Below, one piece after another: positions 1-8,601 of a DNA stretch of 64,000 nt. Made by a program: the position numbers and the translations under genes. The stretch's first letter is position 1. Each line of letters opens with the position of its first letter. Location: contig JBBDXN010000106.1 in NCBI GenBank assembly GCA_040902305.1, positions 37,575-101,574 on the forward strand, in the 5' to 3' direction. A model generated the notes under the pieces. It did no database searches. It was not told where the DNA came from and saw only the letters and a list, made by a program, of their open reading frames with translations. Source of the DNA: CAMLFJ01 sp040902305 (GTDB taxonomy: Bacteria > Methylomirabilota > Methylomirabilia > Rokubacteriales > CSP1-6).

Positions 1-593
1 CCGCGCTGGTCCACGTAGAGCCCCACGGTGCCCGCGGCCTCGGCGGTCAGCTCGGCCGTCGCCACCGGCCGGCCGTTGACGTAGGCCACGATGGACTTGT
101 CCCGCAGCTCCACCGCCAGCGTGTTCGGGGTGCCGTACTCGGTCTTGACGCTGCGGCTCGCGGTCGGCGGCACCGGATAGTTCCACTTCCCGCTCCAGCT
201 CGCCATCCGGTAGGTGCCGTTGGCGGTGACCGCGAAGGTGGCGAAGGTGCGGTTGTCGGGCCCGCCCCGGCCGGCGAACATGAGCCCGAAGGCGCCCTCG
301 CGCGTGCCCTTCCGCAGGCGGGCGGTGACCTCGATGCGCACGCCGGCCGGGAACACCTCGGGACGCACCGGGCCGAGCAGGCAGGGCGCGGAGACCGCGA
401 TGTTCTCGACGACGAAGCCGCCGTCGGCGTAGGAAGAGCGGCAGATCGTGCCCCGCGCGGCCGACCAGTGGCGGGCGGTGCGGAGCTCGTCGTCGAAGAG
501 CACGCGGGGCCCGGCGCCGATGACGGTGCGGGGCTCGCTCTGGGGAGCGCAGGCGGCAAGCGCGAGCGCCAGCGTGAGGACGAGCCGCGACAT
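1..593 (-). CDS. Putative lipoprotein with LamG/DUF1080-like fold (C-terminus off window)
   Basis: The frame opens at an ATG (593) behind a GGGAGG ribosome site and stays open to base 1, so about 197 residues are visible and the C-terminus lies outside. The N-terminus is a short hydrophobic signal ending in the lipobox LAAC with Cys at residue 15, so the mature protein should be lipid-anchored. The body has beta-sandwich features typical of concanavalin-like/DUF1080 proteins, including a late NTLAVELRDKSIVAYVNGR segment. Function is unknown; carbohydrate or surface binding is a guess. It is divergent from the alcohol dehydrogenase at 698. Confidence 0.7.
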   Translation of the reverse strand, partial: MSRLVLTLALALAACAPQSEPRTVIGAGPRVLFDDELRTARHWSAARGTICRSSYADGGFVVENIAVSAPCLLGPVRPEVFPAGVRIEVTARLRKGTREGAFGLMFAGRGGPDNRTFATFAVTANGTYRMASWSGKWNYPVPPTASRSVKTEYGTPNTLAVELRDKSIVAYVNGRPVATAELTAEAAGTVGLYVDQR

Positions 594-697
594 CGGGCGC
601 CTCCCAGGATCGTGAGGGGTGAGCAATGCTGGCTGAAGAGCACCTCATCTTTTACACTACACCGGGTTCCGACGACAACCGCGAGGGGGGCACTCAC

Positions 698-1747
698 ATG
701 CGAGGCATCGTCTTCACCGGCAACCGGCAGCTCGAGCTGCGCGACTTCCCCGACCCTACGCCCGGGCCGGGCGAGGTGGTGCTGGAGATCAAGGCCTCCG
801 GCATGTGCGGCAGCGATCTCAAGTTCTATCGCGCGGCGGGCAACGAGACCGCCTCCCTGGGGCTGGGCGGCAGCGGCAAGAAGGTGATCGCCGGCCACGA
901 GCCCTGCGGGGTCATCGCGGCGGTCGGCCCCGGCGTCAGCGAGGCGGAAGGGCGCGTGGGCCAGCGCGTGATGAACCACCATTACACCGGCTGCGGCCAC
1001 TGCAAGCACTGCCGCGTAGGGTGGTCCCAGCTCTGCAAGGCCGGCATCACCGTGTTCGGCGCCACCGGGGACGGCGCGCACGCGAAGTACATGAAGGTAC
1101 CCGCCCGCACCAACGTGCCCTTGCCCGACGAGCTCACCTTCGAGGAAGGCGCGGCGGTGTCGTGCGGTACCGGCACCGCCTACGGCGCGCTCAAGCGCAT
1201 CGACGTGTCCGGTCGGGACACCCTCGCCGTATTCGGCCAGGGGCCCGTCGGCCTCTCCGCCACGCTGCTCGGCGTGGCCATGGGCACGCGCGTCATCGCG
1301 GTGGATATCGCGGCCGAGCGGCTGGCCCTCGCGAAACAGTTCGGCGCCGACGCGGTCATCAACTCGCGCGAGACCGACCCGGTACAGGCCATCAAGGACC
1401 TGACCCACGGCGAGGGCGCCGAGGCCACCATGGACTGCACCGGGCTGCCCGAGCCGCGGGTGGCCGCGGTCCAGAGCGCCGCGACGTGGGGCCGCATGTG
1501 CTTCGTCGGCGAGGGCGGCGCCACCAGCCTGGACGTGAGCCGCGACCTGATCCGCAAGCAGCTCACCCTGGTGGCCTCGTGGACCTTCAGCGCGATGGGC
1601 CAGTGGGAGTGCGCGCGCTTCGTGGCGGAGCGGAAGATCCCGCTCGCCCGGCTCCTCACCGACCGCTTCGATCTGGCCCAGGCCGCGGACGCCTACAAGC
1701 GGTTCGACACCCAAACCACCGGCAAGGGCGTGTTCACGTCCTTCTAG
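698..1747 (+). CDS. Zinc-dependent alcohol dehydrogenase (MDR family)
   Basis: This 349-residue medium-chain dehydrogenase should oxidise an alcohol or polyol with NAD(P). Visible motifs are GMCGSD with the catalytic-zinc Cys near residue 37, GHEPCG near residue 66, the structural-zinc cluster CGHCKHC followed by a fourth Cys, and the Rossmann segment VFGQGPVGLSA. I chose the ATG at 698 because a GAGGGGGG ribosome site precedes it and the alignment starts there; an earlier in-frame ATG at 626 would add an atypical extension. Eleven bases separate it from the FMN reductase downstream, so the two probably form an operon. The substrate cannot be told from sequence. Confidence 0.9.
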   Translation: MRGIVFTGNRQLELRDFPDPTPGPGEVVLEIKASGMCGSDLKFYRAAGNETASLGLGGSGKKVIAGHEPCGVIAAVGPGVSEAEGRVGQRVMNHHYTGCGHCKHCRVGWSQLCKAGITVFGATGDGAHAKYMKVPARTNVPLPDELTFEEGAAVSCGTGTAYGALKRIDVSGRDTLAVFGQGPVGLSATLLGVAMGTRVIAVDIAAERLALAKQFGADAVINSRETDPVQAIKDLTHGEGAEATMDCTGLPEPRVAAVQSAATWGRMCFVGEGGATSLDVSRDLIRKQLTLVASWTFSAMGQWECARFVAERKIPLARLLTDRFDLAQAADAYKRFDTQTTGKGVFTSF

Positions 1748-1758
1748 GAGGAGCCCTC

Positions 1759-2316
1759 GTGGCCGACATCAAGATCCTCGGCATTCCCGGCAGCCTGCGC
1801 CAGGCGTCCTTCAATCGCTTCGCGCTCAAGGCGGCCCAGTCGCTCCTGCCCGCGGGGGCCAGCCTCGACGTGTTCGAGCTCGACGGCATCCCGCCGTACA
1901 ACCAGGACCACGACAAGCAGCCGCCCGCCCGGGTCGTGGAGCTCAAGAGCCGGGTGCGCGCGGCGGACGCCATCCTCTTCTGCACCCCCGAGTACAACTA
2001 CTCGGTGCCCGGGGTGCTCAAGAACGCGATCGACTGGGCCTCGCGACCGTACGGCGACAGCGCATGGCAGGGCAAGCCGGTCGCGGTGATGGGGGCCTCG
2101 GTGGGCATGCTCGGCACCGCGCGGGCCCAGTACCACCTGCGCCAGTCCTTCGTCTTCCTCAACATGTACCCGGTCAACCAGCCGGAGGTGCTGATCGCGA
2201 ACGCGGCCCAGCGCTTCAACGAGCGCGGCGAGCTGACCGACGAGACGTCCCGCGAGCTGATCCGGAAGCTGCTGGCGGAGCTCGTGGCGTGGACGAAGCG
2301 GCTGGGGAAGAGCTAG
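1759..2316 (+). CDS. NADPH-dependent FMN reductase family flavoprotein
   Basis: This 185-residue flavodoxin-like protein carries the FMN phosphate loop GSLRQASFNR at about residues 11-20 and the family signature PEYNYSVPGVLKNAIDW near residues 76-92. Such enzymes reduce FMN, quinones or azo compounds with NAD(P)H in the cytoplasm. The GTG start at 1759 has an AGGAGG site that overlaps the stop codon of the upstream dehydrogenase, which indicates co-transcription. The gene is followed directly by a palindromic repeat. Confidence 0.88.
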   Translation: MADIKILGIPGSLRQASFNRFALKAAQSLLPAGASLDVFELDGIPPYNQDHDKQPPARVVELKSRVRAADAILFCTPEYNYSVPGVLKNAIDWASRPYGDSAWQGKPVAVMGASVGMLGTARAQYHLRQSFVFLNMYPVNQPEVLIANAAQRFNERGELTDETSRELIRKLLAELVAWTKRLGKS

Positions 2317-2320
2317 ACCA

Positions 2321-2536
2321 CCCCTCACCCTGTCCTCTCCCCTGAGGGGAGAGGGATATGGGAACCCGCACCCCGGAGGGCAGAGGGATACCGGAACCCT
2401 CGCCCCCGGAGGGGAGAGGGAGACTTGGAACCCTCGCCAGTGGAGGGGAGAGGAAGACTCGGAACCCTCGCCAGCGGAGGGGAGAGGGAGACTTGGAACC
2501 CTCGCCAGCGGAGGGGGAGAGGGCAGGGTGAGGGGG
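2321..2536. repeat. Palindromic REP-like element with internal tandem repeat
   Basis: The outer arms are CCTCACCCTGTCCTCTCC at the left and its near complement at the right, which can pair. Between them are five tandem units starting at 2361, 2393, 2427, 2461 and 2495 (period 32-34 bp), each beginning GGAACC and containing a GGAGGGGAGAGGG-type block. It lies between the convergent FMN reductase and Gfo/Idh genes. There is no T-run, so it is not a classical terminator, though the stem could still slow transcription. Four related copies occur in the window. Confidence 0.85.
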
Positions 2537-2538
2537 CG

Positions 2539-3627
2539 CTAGGCCTCGACGCGCTGCCAGCCGCCCTCGTTGAGCGAGCGCAGGGTGGCGTCGAGCACGT
2601 GCTGGGCGCGCACCCCGTCCTCGAGCGAAGGCGACGGGCTCTCGCCCTTGCGGATGCCGTCGAGGAACCGCTTCACCAGCGGCCCGATGGTGGCCTTACC
2701 GGTCACCTCCATCTGGTCGCCTTCGCCGGCCGCGCGCGGTAGTCCCGCGGTCACCGGCACGGGCTGGAGCGTGCCGCTGGCGCCGGCCGCGCGCAGGTCG
2801 CCCACGTACCACTTCGCCTTCTCCCGGTCCACTCGGTAGACGAGCGCGCCCTGGCTGCCGTAGGCTTCGAGGAACTGCTCGTTTGCGCCCCGCGCGGCGC
2901 GGCTCACCGAGAGCGTCACCTGCCCGCCGGACACCAGCTCGCCCATAACGCTGCAGAAGTCCTCCGCGTCGGTCGGCCTGCCGCCCGGCGCCGTCCGGGT
3001 CGGATAAGCGACGCCCGCCTGCGCGGAGACCCGCGTGAACTCGCCGAAGTTCCAGCGCACCATGTCCACCAGGTGCACGCCCATGTCGCCCATCGCGCCG
3101 TGGCCGGCCTGGGCGCGATCCATGCGCCACGTCGTCGGCGCGGCCTCGTCGGCCCAGCGCGCGCCGAGCCAGCGGCCGGCCGCGTGGAAGAGCCGGCCCA
3201 CCCCGCCCTCCTCCACCAGCGAGTGGAAGCGCTGCATGGCCGGGATGAAGCGCCAGTTGAACGACGTCATCGCCACGCGCTCCGCCCGCCGGGCCGCCTC
3301 CACCATGTCCCGGCCCTCGGCCGCGGTCATGGCCAGCGGCTTCTCGCACAGCACGTGCGCGCCCTGCTCGAACGCGCGCAGCGCGATCTCGCGATGCAAG
3401 CTGGGGGGCGAGGCGATCACCACGATGTCGGGCCCGGTCTGCTCGAGCATATCCTCCCACCGCTCGAAGACGCCGGGCACGTTGTAGCGCGCGGCCACCG
3501 CACGGGCCGTCTCCTGATTGCGCTGGCAGACCGCCACCACCTCGCAGTCGTTCGCCTGAAATGCCGGAATGTGGGCGCGGCCGAAGCCGAGCCCCACGAT
3601 GCCCACGCGGTACTTCTTCCGTGCCAT
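2539..3627 (-). CDS. Gfo/Idh/MocA family oxidoreductase
   Basis: This 362-residue NAD(P)-dependent sugar or cyclitol dehydrogenase-like protein has an N-terminal Rossmann motif GIVGLGFGRAHIPAF from about residue 9, the conserved EKPLAMT segment near residue 96 carrying the family EKP lysine, and a C-terminal alpha/beta substrate domain with a GDMGVHLVDMVRW helix. It is transcribed away from the TPP enzyme at 3719 with a 91-bp gap, so the two may share control. The substrate is not evident. Confidence 0.9.
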   Translation of the reverse strand: MARKKYRVGIVGLGFGRAHIPAFQANDCEVVAVCQRNQETARAVAARYNVPGVFERWEDMLEQTGPDIVVIASPPSLHREIALRAFEQGAHVLCEKPLAMTAAEGRDMVEAARRAERVAMTSFNWRFIPAMQRFHSLVEEGGVGRLFHAAGRWLGARWADEAAPTTWRMDRAQAGHGAMGDMGVHLVDMVRWNFGEFTRVSAQAGVAYPTRTAPGGRPTDAEDFCSVMGELVSGGQVTLSVSRAARGANEQFLEAYGSQGALVYRVDREKAKWYVGDLRAAGASGTLQPVPVTAGLPRAAGEGDQMEVTGKATIGPLVKRFLDGIRKGESPSPSLEDGVRAQHVLDATLRSLNEGGWQRVEA

Positions 3628-3670
3628 GCCTCGTCGGTCCTTTCGCCGGCGGATTCCCTTCCCCCGCGGA

Positions 3671-3699
3671 TTGAGTTAGAGTCGGCCCCATCCTATCGC
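3671..3699 (+). promoter_or_regulatory. Candidate sigma-70 promoter for the TPP enzyme
   Basis: TTGAGT (3671-3676) and TATCGC (3694-3699) are separated by 17 bp and lie 20 bases before the start codon at 3719. Matches to consensus are 4/6 and 3/6, so the call is moderate. Confidence 0.4.
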
Positions 3700-3718
3700 A
3701 GGCCCAGAGGAGGCACCA

Positions 3719-5356
3719 ATGAAGGCGGTCGCCGCCGTTGCCGAGATCCTGAAGCGCGAAGGTACCACCTTTCTGATCGGCTATCCGGTGAACCCGATCA
3801 TCGAGGCGGCCGCCCAGGCCGACATCCGCACCATCATCGTGCGCCAGGAACGCACCGGGCTGCACATGGCCGACGCGGTGAGCCGCATCACCTCCGGCCA
3901 GAAGATCGGCGTGTTCACCATGCAGCACGGGCCGGGATCCGAGAACGCCTTCGGCGGCGTGGCCCAGGCCTACGGCGACTCGGTGCCGATCGTGGTGCTG
4001 CCCGGCGGCTACCCACGCCGCATCACCAATATCCCGCCCAACTTCAACTCGTTCATCAACTACCGCAACGTCACCAAGTGGTGCGAGCAGGTCGTCCTGG
4101 GCGATGCGGTGCCCGACGCGATGCGCCGCGCCTTCACCCAGGTGAAGAACGGCCGCCCCCGGCCGGTGCTGGTGGAGATTCCCGTCGACGTCTACCAGGA
4201 GGAAGTGCCCGAGCCGCTCAACTACAAGGCGACTCCGCGCACGCGCGTCGCGCCGGATCCCGACGCGGTCACCGAGGCCGCGCGCATCCTGGTCGAGGCC
4301 GAGCGGCCGGTGATCTACGCGGGCCAGGGGGTGCACTACGCGCGCGCGTGGCAGCAGCTGCGCGAGCTGGCCGAGCTGCTGGAGGCGCCGGTCACCACGA
4401 GCCTCGAGGGCAAGAGCGCGTTCCCGGAGAACCACGCGCTGTCGCTGGGCTCGGGGGGCCGCTCGATCCCGAAGACGGTCCACGAGTTCCTGAAGCACTC
4501 CGACGTGATCTTCGGCATCGGCTGCAGCTTCTCGACCACGAACTACGGGGTGACGATGCCGAAGGGCAAGACCATCGTGCACTCCACCATCGACGTGGCC
4601 GATCTCAACAAGGACATCGTGGCCGAGCACGCGCTGATCGGGGACGCGGGGCTCGTGCTGGACGCGCTCCTCGCCGAGGTGCGCGACCGGCTCAAGGGCA
4701 AGCCGCGCGGCCGCCGGGCCGAGGTGACCAAGCAGATCGCCACCATGAAGGGCGAGTGGCTCGCCCAGTGGATGCCCAAGCTCACCGCGAACGACAAGCC
4801 GCTCTCGCCCTACCGCGTGATCTGGGACCTGCTCCACACGGTGGACGTGGCCAACACCATCATCACCCACGACGCGGGCAGCCCGCGGGACCAGCTCTCG
4901 CCCTTCTGGGAGAGCACGCACCCGCTCACCTACATCGGCTGGGGCAAGACCACCCAGCTCGGCTACGGTCTCGGCCTGGCGATGGGGGCCAAGCTCGCGA
5001 AGCCCGACGCCCTCTGCATCAACGTGTGGGGCGACGCGGCCATCGGCTTCACCGGCATGGACTTCGAGACCGCGGTGCGCGAGCGCATCCCGATCCTCTC
5101 GATCCTGCTCAACAACTTCTCGATGGCGATCGAGCTGCCGATCATGAAGACGGCCACCGAGAAGTACCGCTCCACCGACATCAGCGGCCACTACGCGGAC
5201 ATGGCGAAGGCCTTCGGCGGCTACGGCGAGCGCATCACCGAGCCCGGCGAGATCATCCCCGCGCTGAAGCGCGGCATCGCCAAGACCCGCGACGGCGTCC
5301 CGGTCCTCCTCGAGTTCATCACCGAGAAAGAGATCAACTTCTCCATCTTCAAATAG
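3719..5356 (+). CDS. Thiamine-pyrophosphate-requiring enzyme (acetolactate synthase-like)
   Basis: This 545-residue protein has the three-domain layout of the acetohydroxyacid synthase/benzoylformate decarboxylase family. The N-terminal PYR domain has the cofactor-activating Glu in IIVRQERTG, then GPGSENAFGGVAQAY. The C-terminal PP domain has the Mg-TPP motif GDAAIGF followed by NNF near residue 465. The start ATG has an AGGAGG site 6 bases upstream. It lacks obvious partners (no small regulatory subunit nearby), so it is more likely a 2-oxoacid decarboxylase, lyase or ligase of catabolism than biosynthetic IlvB. The exact reaction is unknown. Confidence 0.88.
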   Translation: MKAVAAVAEILKREGTTFLIGYPVNPIIEAAAQADIRTIIVRQERTGLHMADAVSRITSGQKIGVFTMQHGPGSENAFGGVAQAYGDSVPIVVLPGGYPRRITNIPPNFNSFINYRNVTKWCEQVVLGDAVPDAMRRAFTQVKNGRPRPVLVEIPVDVYQEEVPEPLNYKATPRTRVAPDPDAVTEAARILVEAERPVIYAGQGVHYARAWQQLRELAELLEAPVTTSLEGKSAFPENHALSLGSGGRSIPKTVHEFLKHSDVIFGIGCSFSTTNYGVTMPKGKTIVHSTIDVADLNKDIVAEHALIGDAGLVLDALLAEVRDRLKGKPRGRRAEVTKQIATMKGEWLAQWMPKLTANDKPLSPYRVIWDLLHTVDVANTIITHDAGSPRDQLSPFWESTHPLTYIGWGKTTQLGYGLGLAMGAKLAKPDALCINVWGDAAIGFTGMDFETAVRERIPILSILLNNFSMAIELPIMKTATEKYRSTDISGHYADMAKAFGGYGERITEPGEIIPALKRGIAKTRDGVPVLLEFITEKEINFSIFK

Positions 5357-5373
5357 CCGTCTCCCTCCTTTGC

Positions 5374-5435
5374 CCCCTCACCCTGCCCTCTCCCCAGTGG
5401 GGAGAGGGTAAAGGGGAAGAGGGCAGGGTGAGGGG
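5374..5435. repeat. Palindromic REP-like element (short copy)
   Basis: A left arm CCTCACCCTGCCCTCTCC, a short centre, then the complementary arm GGGCAGGGTGAGGGG. This is the compact form of the element seen at 2321. It sits between two genes on the same strand and ends 9 bases before the SET-domain start. Confidence 0.85.
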
Positions 5436-5444
5436 CAGAAGCCC

Positions 5445-5963
5445 GTGACGGACCTCACCTATCGCTCATCGAAGACGGAAGTGCGGTCGAGCCCGATCCA
5501 CGGCAAGGGCCTGTTCGCGACGCGCGCCATCGCGAAGGGCGAGATCGTCGCGGCCAAGGGAGGCCACGTCCTGACGAAGCAGGCGTGGACGGCCCTGGAG
5601 GCGGACCTCGGGCCGGCCGACATCCAGATCTCCGAGGATCTGGTCATCGCCCCCGTGACGCAGACGGAGCGCGACGGCGGCATGCTCTACACCAACCACT
5701 CCTGCGATCCCAACCTCGCGATCCAGGGCCAGATCATCCTGATCGCGATGCGGAACGTCGCCCCCGGCGAAGAGCTCACCATCGACTGGGCGACGACCGA
5801 CGACGGCGACTACGAGATGCAGTGCCGGTGCGGCAGCGCCCACTGTCGCGTCACCGTGACCGGCAAGGACTGGATGAAGAAGGAGCTGCAGCAGAAATAC
5901 CAGGGCTGGTTCTGCTGGTTCCTCCAGCGGAAGATCGACGCCTCCAGAGGGAGGAATCCATGA
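5445..5963 (+). CDS. SET domain-containing protein-lysine methyltransferase
   Basis: This 172-residue protein carries the core SET signatures: GKGLFATRAIAKGE at about residues 20-33, NHSCDPN near residue 83, GEELTIDW near residue 108 and a post-SET zinc cluster CRCGSAHCR. Such proteins transfer methyl groups from SAM to lysines; bacterial targets are mostly unknown. The GTG start at 5445 lies just after a palindromic repeat. The stop overlaps the next gene's ATG (ATGA), which implies translational coupling with the DUF1772 protein. Confidence 0.88.
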   Translation: MTDLTYRSSKTEVRSSPIHGKGLFATRAIAKGEIVAAKGGHVLTKQAWTALEADLGPADIQISEDLVIAPVTQTERDGGMLYTNHSCDPNLAIQGQIILIAMRNVAPGEELTIDWATTDDGDYEMQCRCGSAHCRVTVTGKDWMKKELQQKYQGWFCWFLQRKIDASRGRNP

Positions 5964-6397
5964 TCCTCGAGCTCGTCGTCACGCTCTGCACCGGGCTCTT
6001 CGCCGGGGCCGCGATCTACGTCAGCCTCGTCGAGCATCCCGCGCGCGTCGAGGGCGGAACCCCGCTGGCCCTCGCCGAGTTCGGACCGAGCTACCGGCGG
6101 GCGTCCGTGATGCAAGCGTCGCTCGCGGTGGTGGGCTGCCTCGCCGCGGTGGCCGCCTGGGCTCAGGGCAGCGCCACCGCGGTGCTCGTCGCCGGGCTCC
6201 TGCTCGGGGCTGCGGTCCCCTTCACCCTGATCGTGATGCTGCCGACGAACAAACGCCTGCTCGATGCCGGGCTCGACCGGACCTCTCCCGAGGCCCGGGC
6301 GCTCCTGGCGCGCTGGGGCCGCCTGCACGCCGTTCGCAGCGTGGTGAGCGGCGCCGCCTTCCTGCTGCTCGGGCTGTCCCGGGCCGCCGTCCTCTAG
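5960..6397 (+). CDS. DUF1772 (anthrone-oxygenase-like) membrane protein
   Basis: This 145-residue integral membrane protein has four predicted helices and the DUF1772 hallmarks EHPAR near residue 25, PTNKRLL near residue 95 and WGRLHAVR near residue 118. The family includes fungal anthrone oxygenase-like proteins, but bacterial members have no assigned reaction. The ATG overlaps the SET gene stop and has GGAGGAATCC directly upstream. Confidence 0.82.
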   Translation: MILELVVTLCTGLFAGAAIYVSLVEHPARVEGGTPLALAEFGPSYRRASVMQASLAVVGCLAAVAAWAQGSATAVLVAGLLLGAAVPFTLIVMLPTNKRLLDAGLDRTSPEARALLARWGRLHAVRSVVSGAAFLLLGLSRAAVL

Positions 6398-6399
6398 GC

Positions 6400-6687
6400 A
6401 TGAGCGCGGATCGCGTGCTCACGCCCGAGCGGTTCGCGACCGGCATGACCTTCGATCAGTACCTGGAGTACATCGGCACGCCGGCGAGCCTCGCGCGCGA
6501 GGCCGGCTGGTGGCGTGGCCCGGAGCGAATGGACTGGACCGGGCCCCTGCGCTTCCTGCGCGACTGGGGCGCCATGCAGCGATCGCCCTTCTTCAAGGTG
6601 TGGGCCTCCGCGGCGATCGACGAGATGCTCTCGGCCCTCTACGAGCAGCGCATCCTCGGCGCGCTCCCTGACCCATGTCGGGCGTGA
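6400..6687 (+). CDS. Small hypothetical protein (possible thioredoxin-family N-terminal remnant)
   Basis: This 95-residue soluble protein starts 3 bases after the DUF1772 stop. Its opening, with a TFDQYLEYIGTPASLAREAG segment, resembles the N-terminal helical region I associate with some thioredoxin-family proteins of this lineage, but no thioredoxin core or CxxC follows. It may be a genuine small protein or a truncated relic. It overlaps the GrpB start by 13 bases. Confidence 0.45.
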   Translation: MSADRVLTPERFATGMTFDQYLEYIGTPASLAREAGWWRGPERMDWTGPLRFLRDWGAMQRSPFFKVWASAAIDEMLSALYEQRILGALPDPCRA

Positions 6688-7232
6688 CGCACGACGCGAA
6701 GGGCTGGAGCAACGCGGACCAGGACCGCGTCGAGCTGATCGCCTACGATCCGAGCTGGCCGGCCCGGTACGAGGCCGAGGCTCAGCAGCTCCGCGCGGCC
6801 CTCGCCGACATCGTGGGCTTCGAGCTGGCACACTTTGGCAGCACCGCGATCCCGGGGCTCGTGGCGAAGCCGATCATCGACATCATGCTCATCGTGCCCG
6901 ACCAGTCCGCCTGGCCCGCGCTCGTCGAGCCGATCAAGGGGCTTGGCTACGTGTTCTGGGCCGACAACCCGCGCCGGGATCGCATGTTCTTCGTCAAGGG
7001 CATGCCGCCCTACGGCGCCCGGCGCACCCATCACGTGCACGTGCGCACCCCGGACGATGCGCGGACCGCGCTGGTCTTCACCGATCACCTGCGCCGGCAT
7101 CCCGACGAGGCGGCGCGGTACGCCGCGCTCAAGCGTGAGCTGGCGGCCCGGCACTCGACGGACCGCGACGCCTATACGGAAGGAAAGGCCCGGTACGTGA
7201 ACGACGTCGTTCGCAAGGCGGACACCCGATGA
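6675..7232 (+). CDS. GrpB family (UPF0157) nucleotidyltransferase-like protein
   Basis: This 185-residue protein contains the GrpB core, with IAYDPSWPARYEAEA near residue 23, then FGSTAIPGLVAKPIIDIM near residue 55 with the GS-plus-acidic pattern of the nucleotidyltransferase fold, and HHVHV near residue 118. GrpB proteins are predicted NMP transferases, some related to CoaE fusions; no reaction is established here. It overlaps both neighbours by a few bases, so it is part of a tight small-gene operon from 5445 onward. Confidence 0.88.
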   Translation: MSGVTHDAKGWSNADQDRVELIAYDPSWPARYEAEAQQLRAALADIVGFELAHFGSTAIPGLVAKPIIDIMLIVPDQSAWPALVEPIKGLGYVFWADNPRRDRMFFVKGMPPYGARRTHHVHVRTPDDARTALVFTDHLRRHPDEAARYAALKRELAARHSTDRDAYTEGKARYVNDVVRKADTR

Positions 7233-7714
7233 AAGCCTCCGTCATCGTCGCGACGGTGGTCGGGATCGTGGCGGGCATCTACTCCGGCATCCACCTCCTC
7301 ATCCCCCTCGTCCTCAGCGGCCTGGTCTGGTGGGCGGCCCGGACGCTCTTGCCCGCCGGCCCACCCGACTTCGTGGCCGCCGCCGCGGTCCAGGCCGGAC
7401 ATCTGATCTGGATCGCGATCGGCCTGATCGTCATCGGCGCGCTGACCATCGATCTGGTCGACATCACGATCCTGCTCATCGGCGCGGTCTGGCTGCTCGC
7501 GAAGCCCGGGCTCGTGCCGGTGATCGTGATGACCGTCTACCAGGTGGTGGCGCTGCTCATCAACCTGTTCGCGTTCCTCAACTTTCCGATCGGGGAGAAC
7601 CTGCACCGGGCGCTCCTCATCCACCTCATCTGGCGCGTCCTGGCCTTGAGCCTGATGTGGCGCGCCCACGGGAGGGCCCGGCGAGCCGCCGAGCTCATGG
7701 AGGGGGACGTGTGA
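7229..7714 (+). CDS. Hypothetical four-helix membrane protein
   Basis: This 161-residue protein with four or more hydrophobic segments starts on an ATG that overlaps the GrpB stop (ATGA). An amphipathic RRAAELMEG tail would face the cytoplasm. I recognise no family. The tight overlap suggests co-expression with GrpB and the following membrane protein. Confidence 0.6.
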   Translation: MKASVIVATVVGIVAGIYSGIHLLIPLVLSGLVWWAARTLLPAGPPDFVAAAAVQAGHLIWIAIGLIVIGALTIDLVDITILLIGAVWLLAKPGLVPVIVMTVYQVVALLINLFAFLNFPIGENLHRALLIHLIWRVLALSLMWRAHGRARRAAELMEGDV

Positions 7715-7747
7715 GCCTCCCGGCGCGGCCCACGGCCCGACCCTGAC

Positions 7748-8548
7748 GTGCTCCTGCTGATCGCCAAGATCGTCGTCTCGGCGGGCATCGTCCTGCTCGT
7801 GACCGCGGCGGTCGAGCGCCTGGGGCCGCGGATCGGCGGCCTCATCGCGGTGACCCCGCAGCTCGCGGTGGTCTCCCTCGTCTTCTTCACGATCGAGCAG
7901 GGGCCGGCCTTCGCGGCGGAGAGCGCGGTGTGGAACATCCCCGGCATCTGCGCCACGATCGCGGTGTACCTCGGCTACCTCGCCGCCACGCGGCTCGTCC
8001 CGGCCCCCCGCATCGCGTCGATCGTCACCGGCGTCGCGCTCGGCACCGCCGGCTTCGCGCTGGCCGTGAACCTGTTCGCGGTCCTGCCTCTCACGCGCGC
8101 CACCGTCATGCCGCTGGCCGCGCTGGTATGTCTCGGGGTCGGCTGGCTGGTGCGACGGCTGCCCGACGCGGCCATCCTGCGACCGGTACGGGCCTCCGCG
8201 CTCTTGCTGGCGACCCGGGCCGCCGCCTCGGTGGTCACCGTGCTCAGCGTAACGTCGCTCGCCCAGGTGCTCGGGCCCAAGTGGTCCGGCCTGATCGTCG
8301 GCTTCCCGGTCAACAGCCTCCCGGTGATGGCCATCCTGCACGCGCACTACGGCAGCGCGGTGATCCAGCCCTTCATCCGGATCTTCCCGGTCGGCGCGTT
8401 CGGGCTGTGCCTGTTCAACCTGGTCGCGTCGCTGTGCCTCCCCCGGCTCGGCCTCGTCCTGACGATCCTGCTCGGGTACGCGGTCGACATCGCCTACCTC
8501 CTGGCGGTGGCGTGGCTGAGCCGGCCCAGGGCGGCCTCCGCGTATTGA
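7748..8548 (+). CDS. Membrane protein with internally duplicated GP-gGLI repeat
   Basis: This 266-residue integral membrane protein from a GTG start has about eight helices. Its two halves are related: RLGPRIGGLIAVTPQLAVV near residue 20 corresponds to VLGPKWSGLIVGFPVNSLP near residue 175, each followed by a helix and a (E/H)xG turn. This suggests a duplicated transporter-like fold. Function is not assigned. The stop codon falls inside a promoter for the next gene. Confidence 0.6.
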   Translation: MLLLIAKIVVSAGIVLLVTAAVERLGPRIGGLIAVTPQLAVVSLVFFTIEQGPAFAAESAVWNIPGICATIAVYLGYLAATRLVPAPRIASIVTGVALGTAGFALAVNLFAVLPLTRATVMPLAALVCLGVGWLVRRLPDAAILRPVRASALLLATRAAASVVTVLSVTSLAQVLGPKWSGLIVGFPVNSLPVMAILHAHYGSAVIQPFIRIFPVGAFGLCLFNLVASLCLPRLGLVLTILLGYAVDIAYLLAVAWLSRPRAASAY

Positions 8549-8574
8549 CAGCCGGCCGCGCGCTGTGGTCTAAG
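8545..8574 (+). promoter_or_regulatory. Sigma-70 promoter upstream of the EamA gene
   Basis: A perfect TTGACA (8545-8550) is followed after 18 bp by TCTAAG (8569-8574). Expected initiation near 8581 supports the TTG codon at 8602 rather than the GTG at 8575 as the start of the downstream gene. Confidence 0.5.
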
Positions 8575-8601
8575 GTGAAGCGCCTATGGGCGCCACCCCC
8601 C

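Noticed and set aside
2361..2535. Regularly spaced repeats resembling a CRISPR array
   Set aside because: Units of 32-34 bp follow each other without unique spacers, have purine/GC-rich low-complexity content, and lie inside a palindromic element. The same applies to the 39-40 bp units at 23529-23690.
2696..5191. Very long open reading frames antisense to real genes
   Set aside because: High GC makes long antisense frames common. The clear Gfo/Idh and TPP-enzyme proteins occupy these bases in the correct frames, and the antisense products have no recognisable domains. The same reasoning removes other long shadow frames, e.g. 37088-40252 on the plus strand opposite the Dpp/Opp genes.
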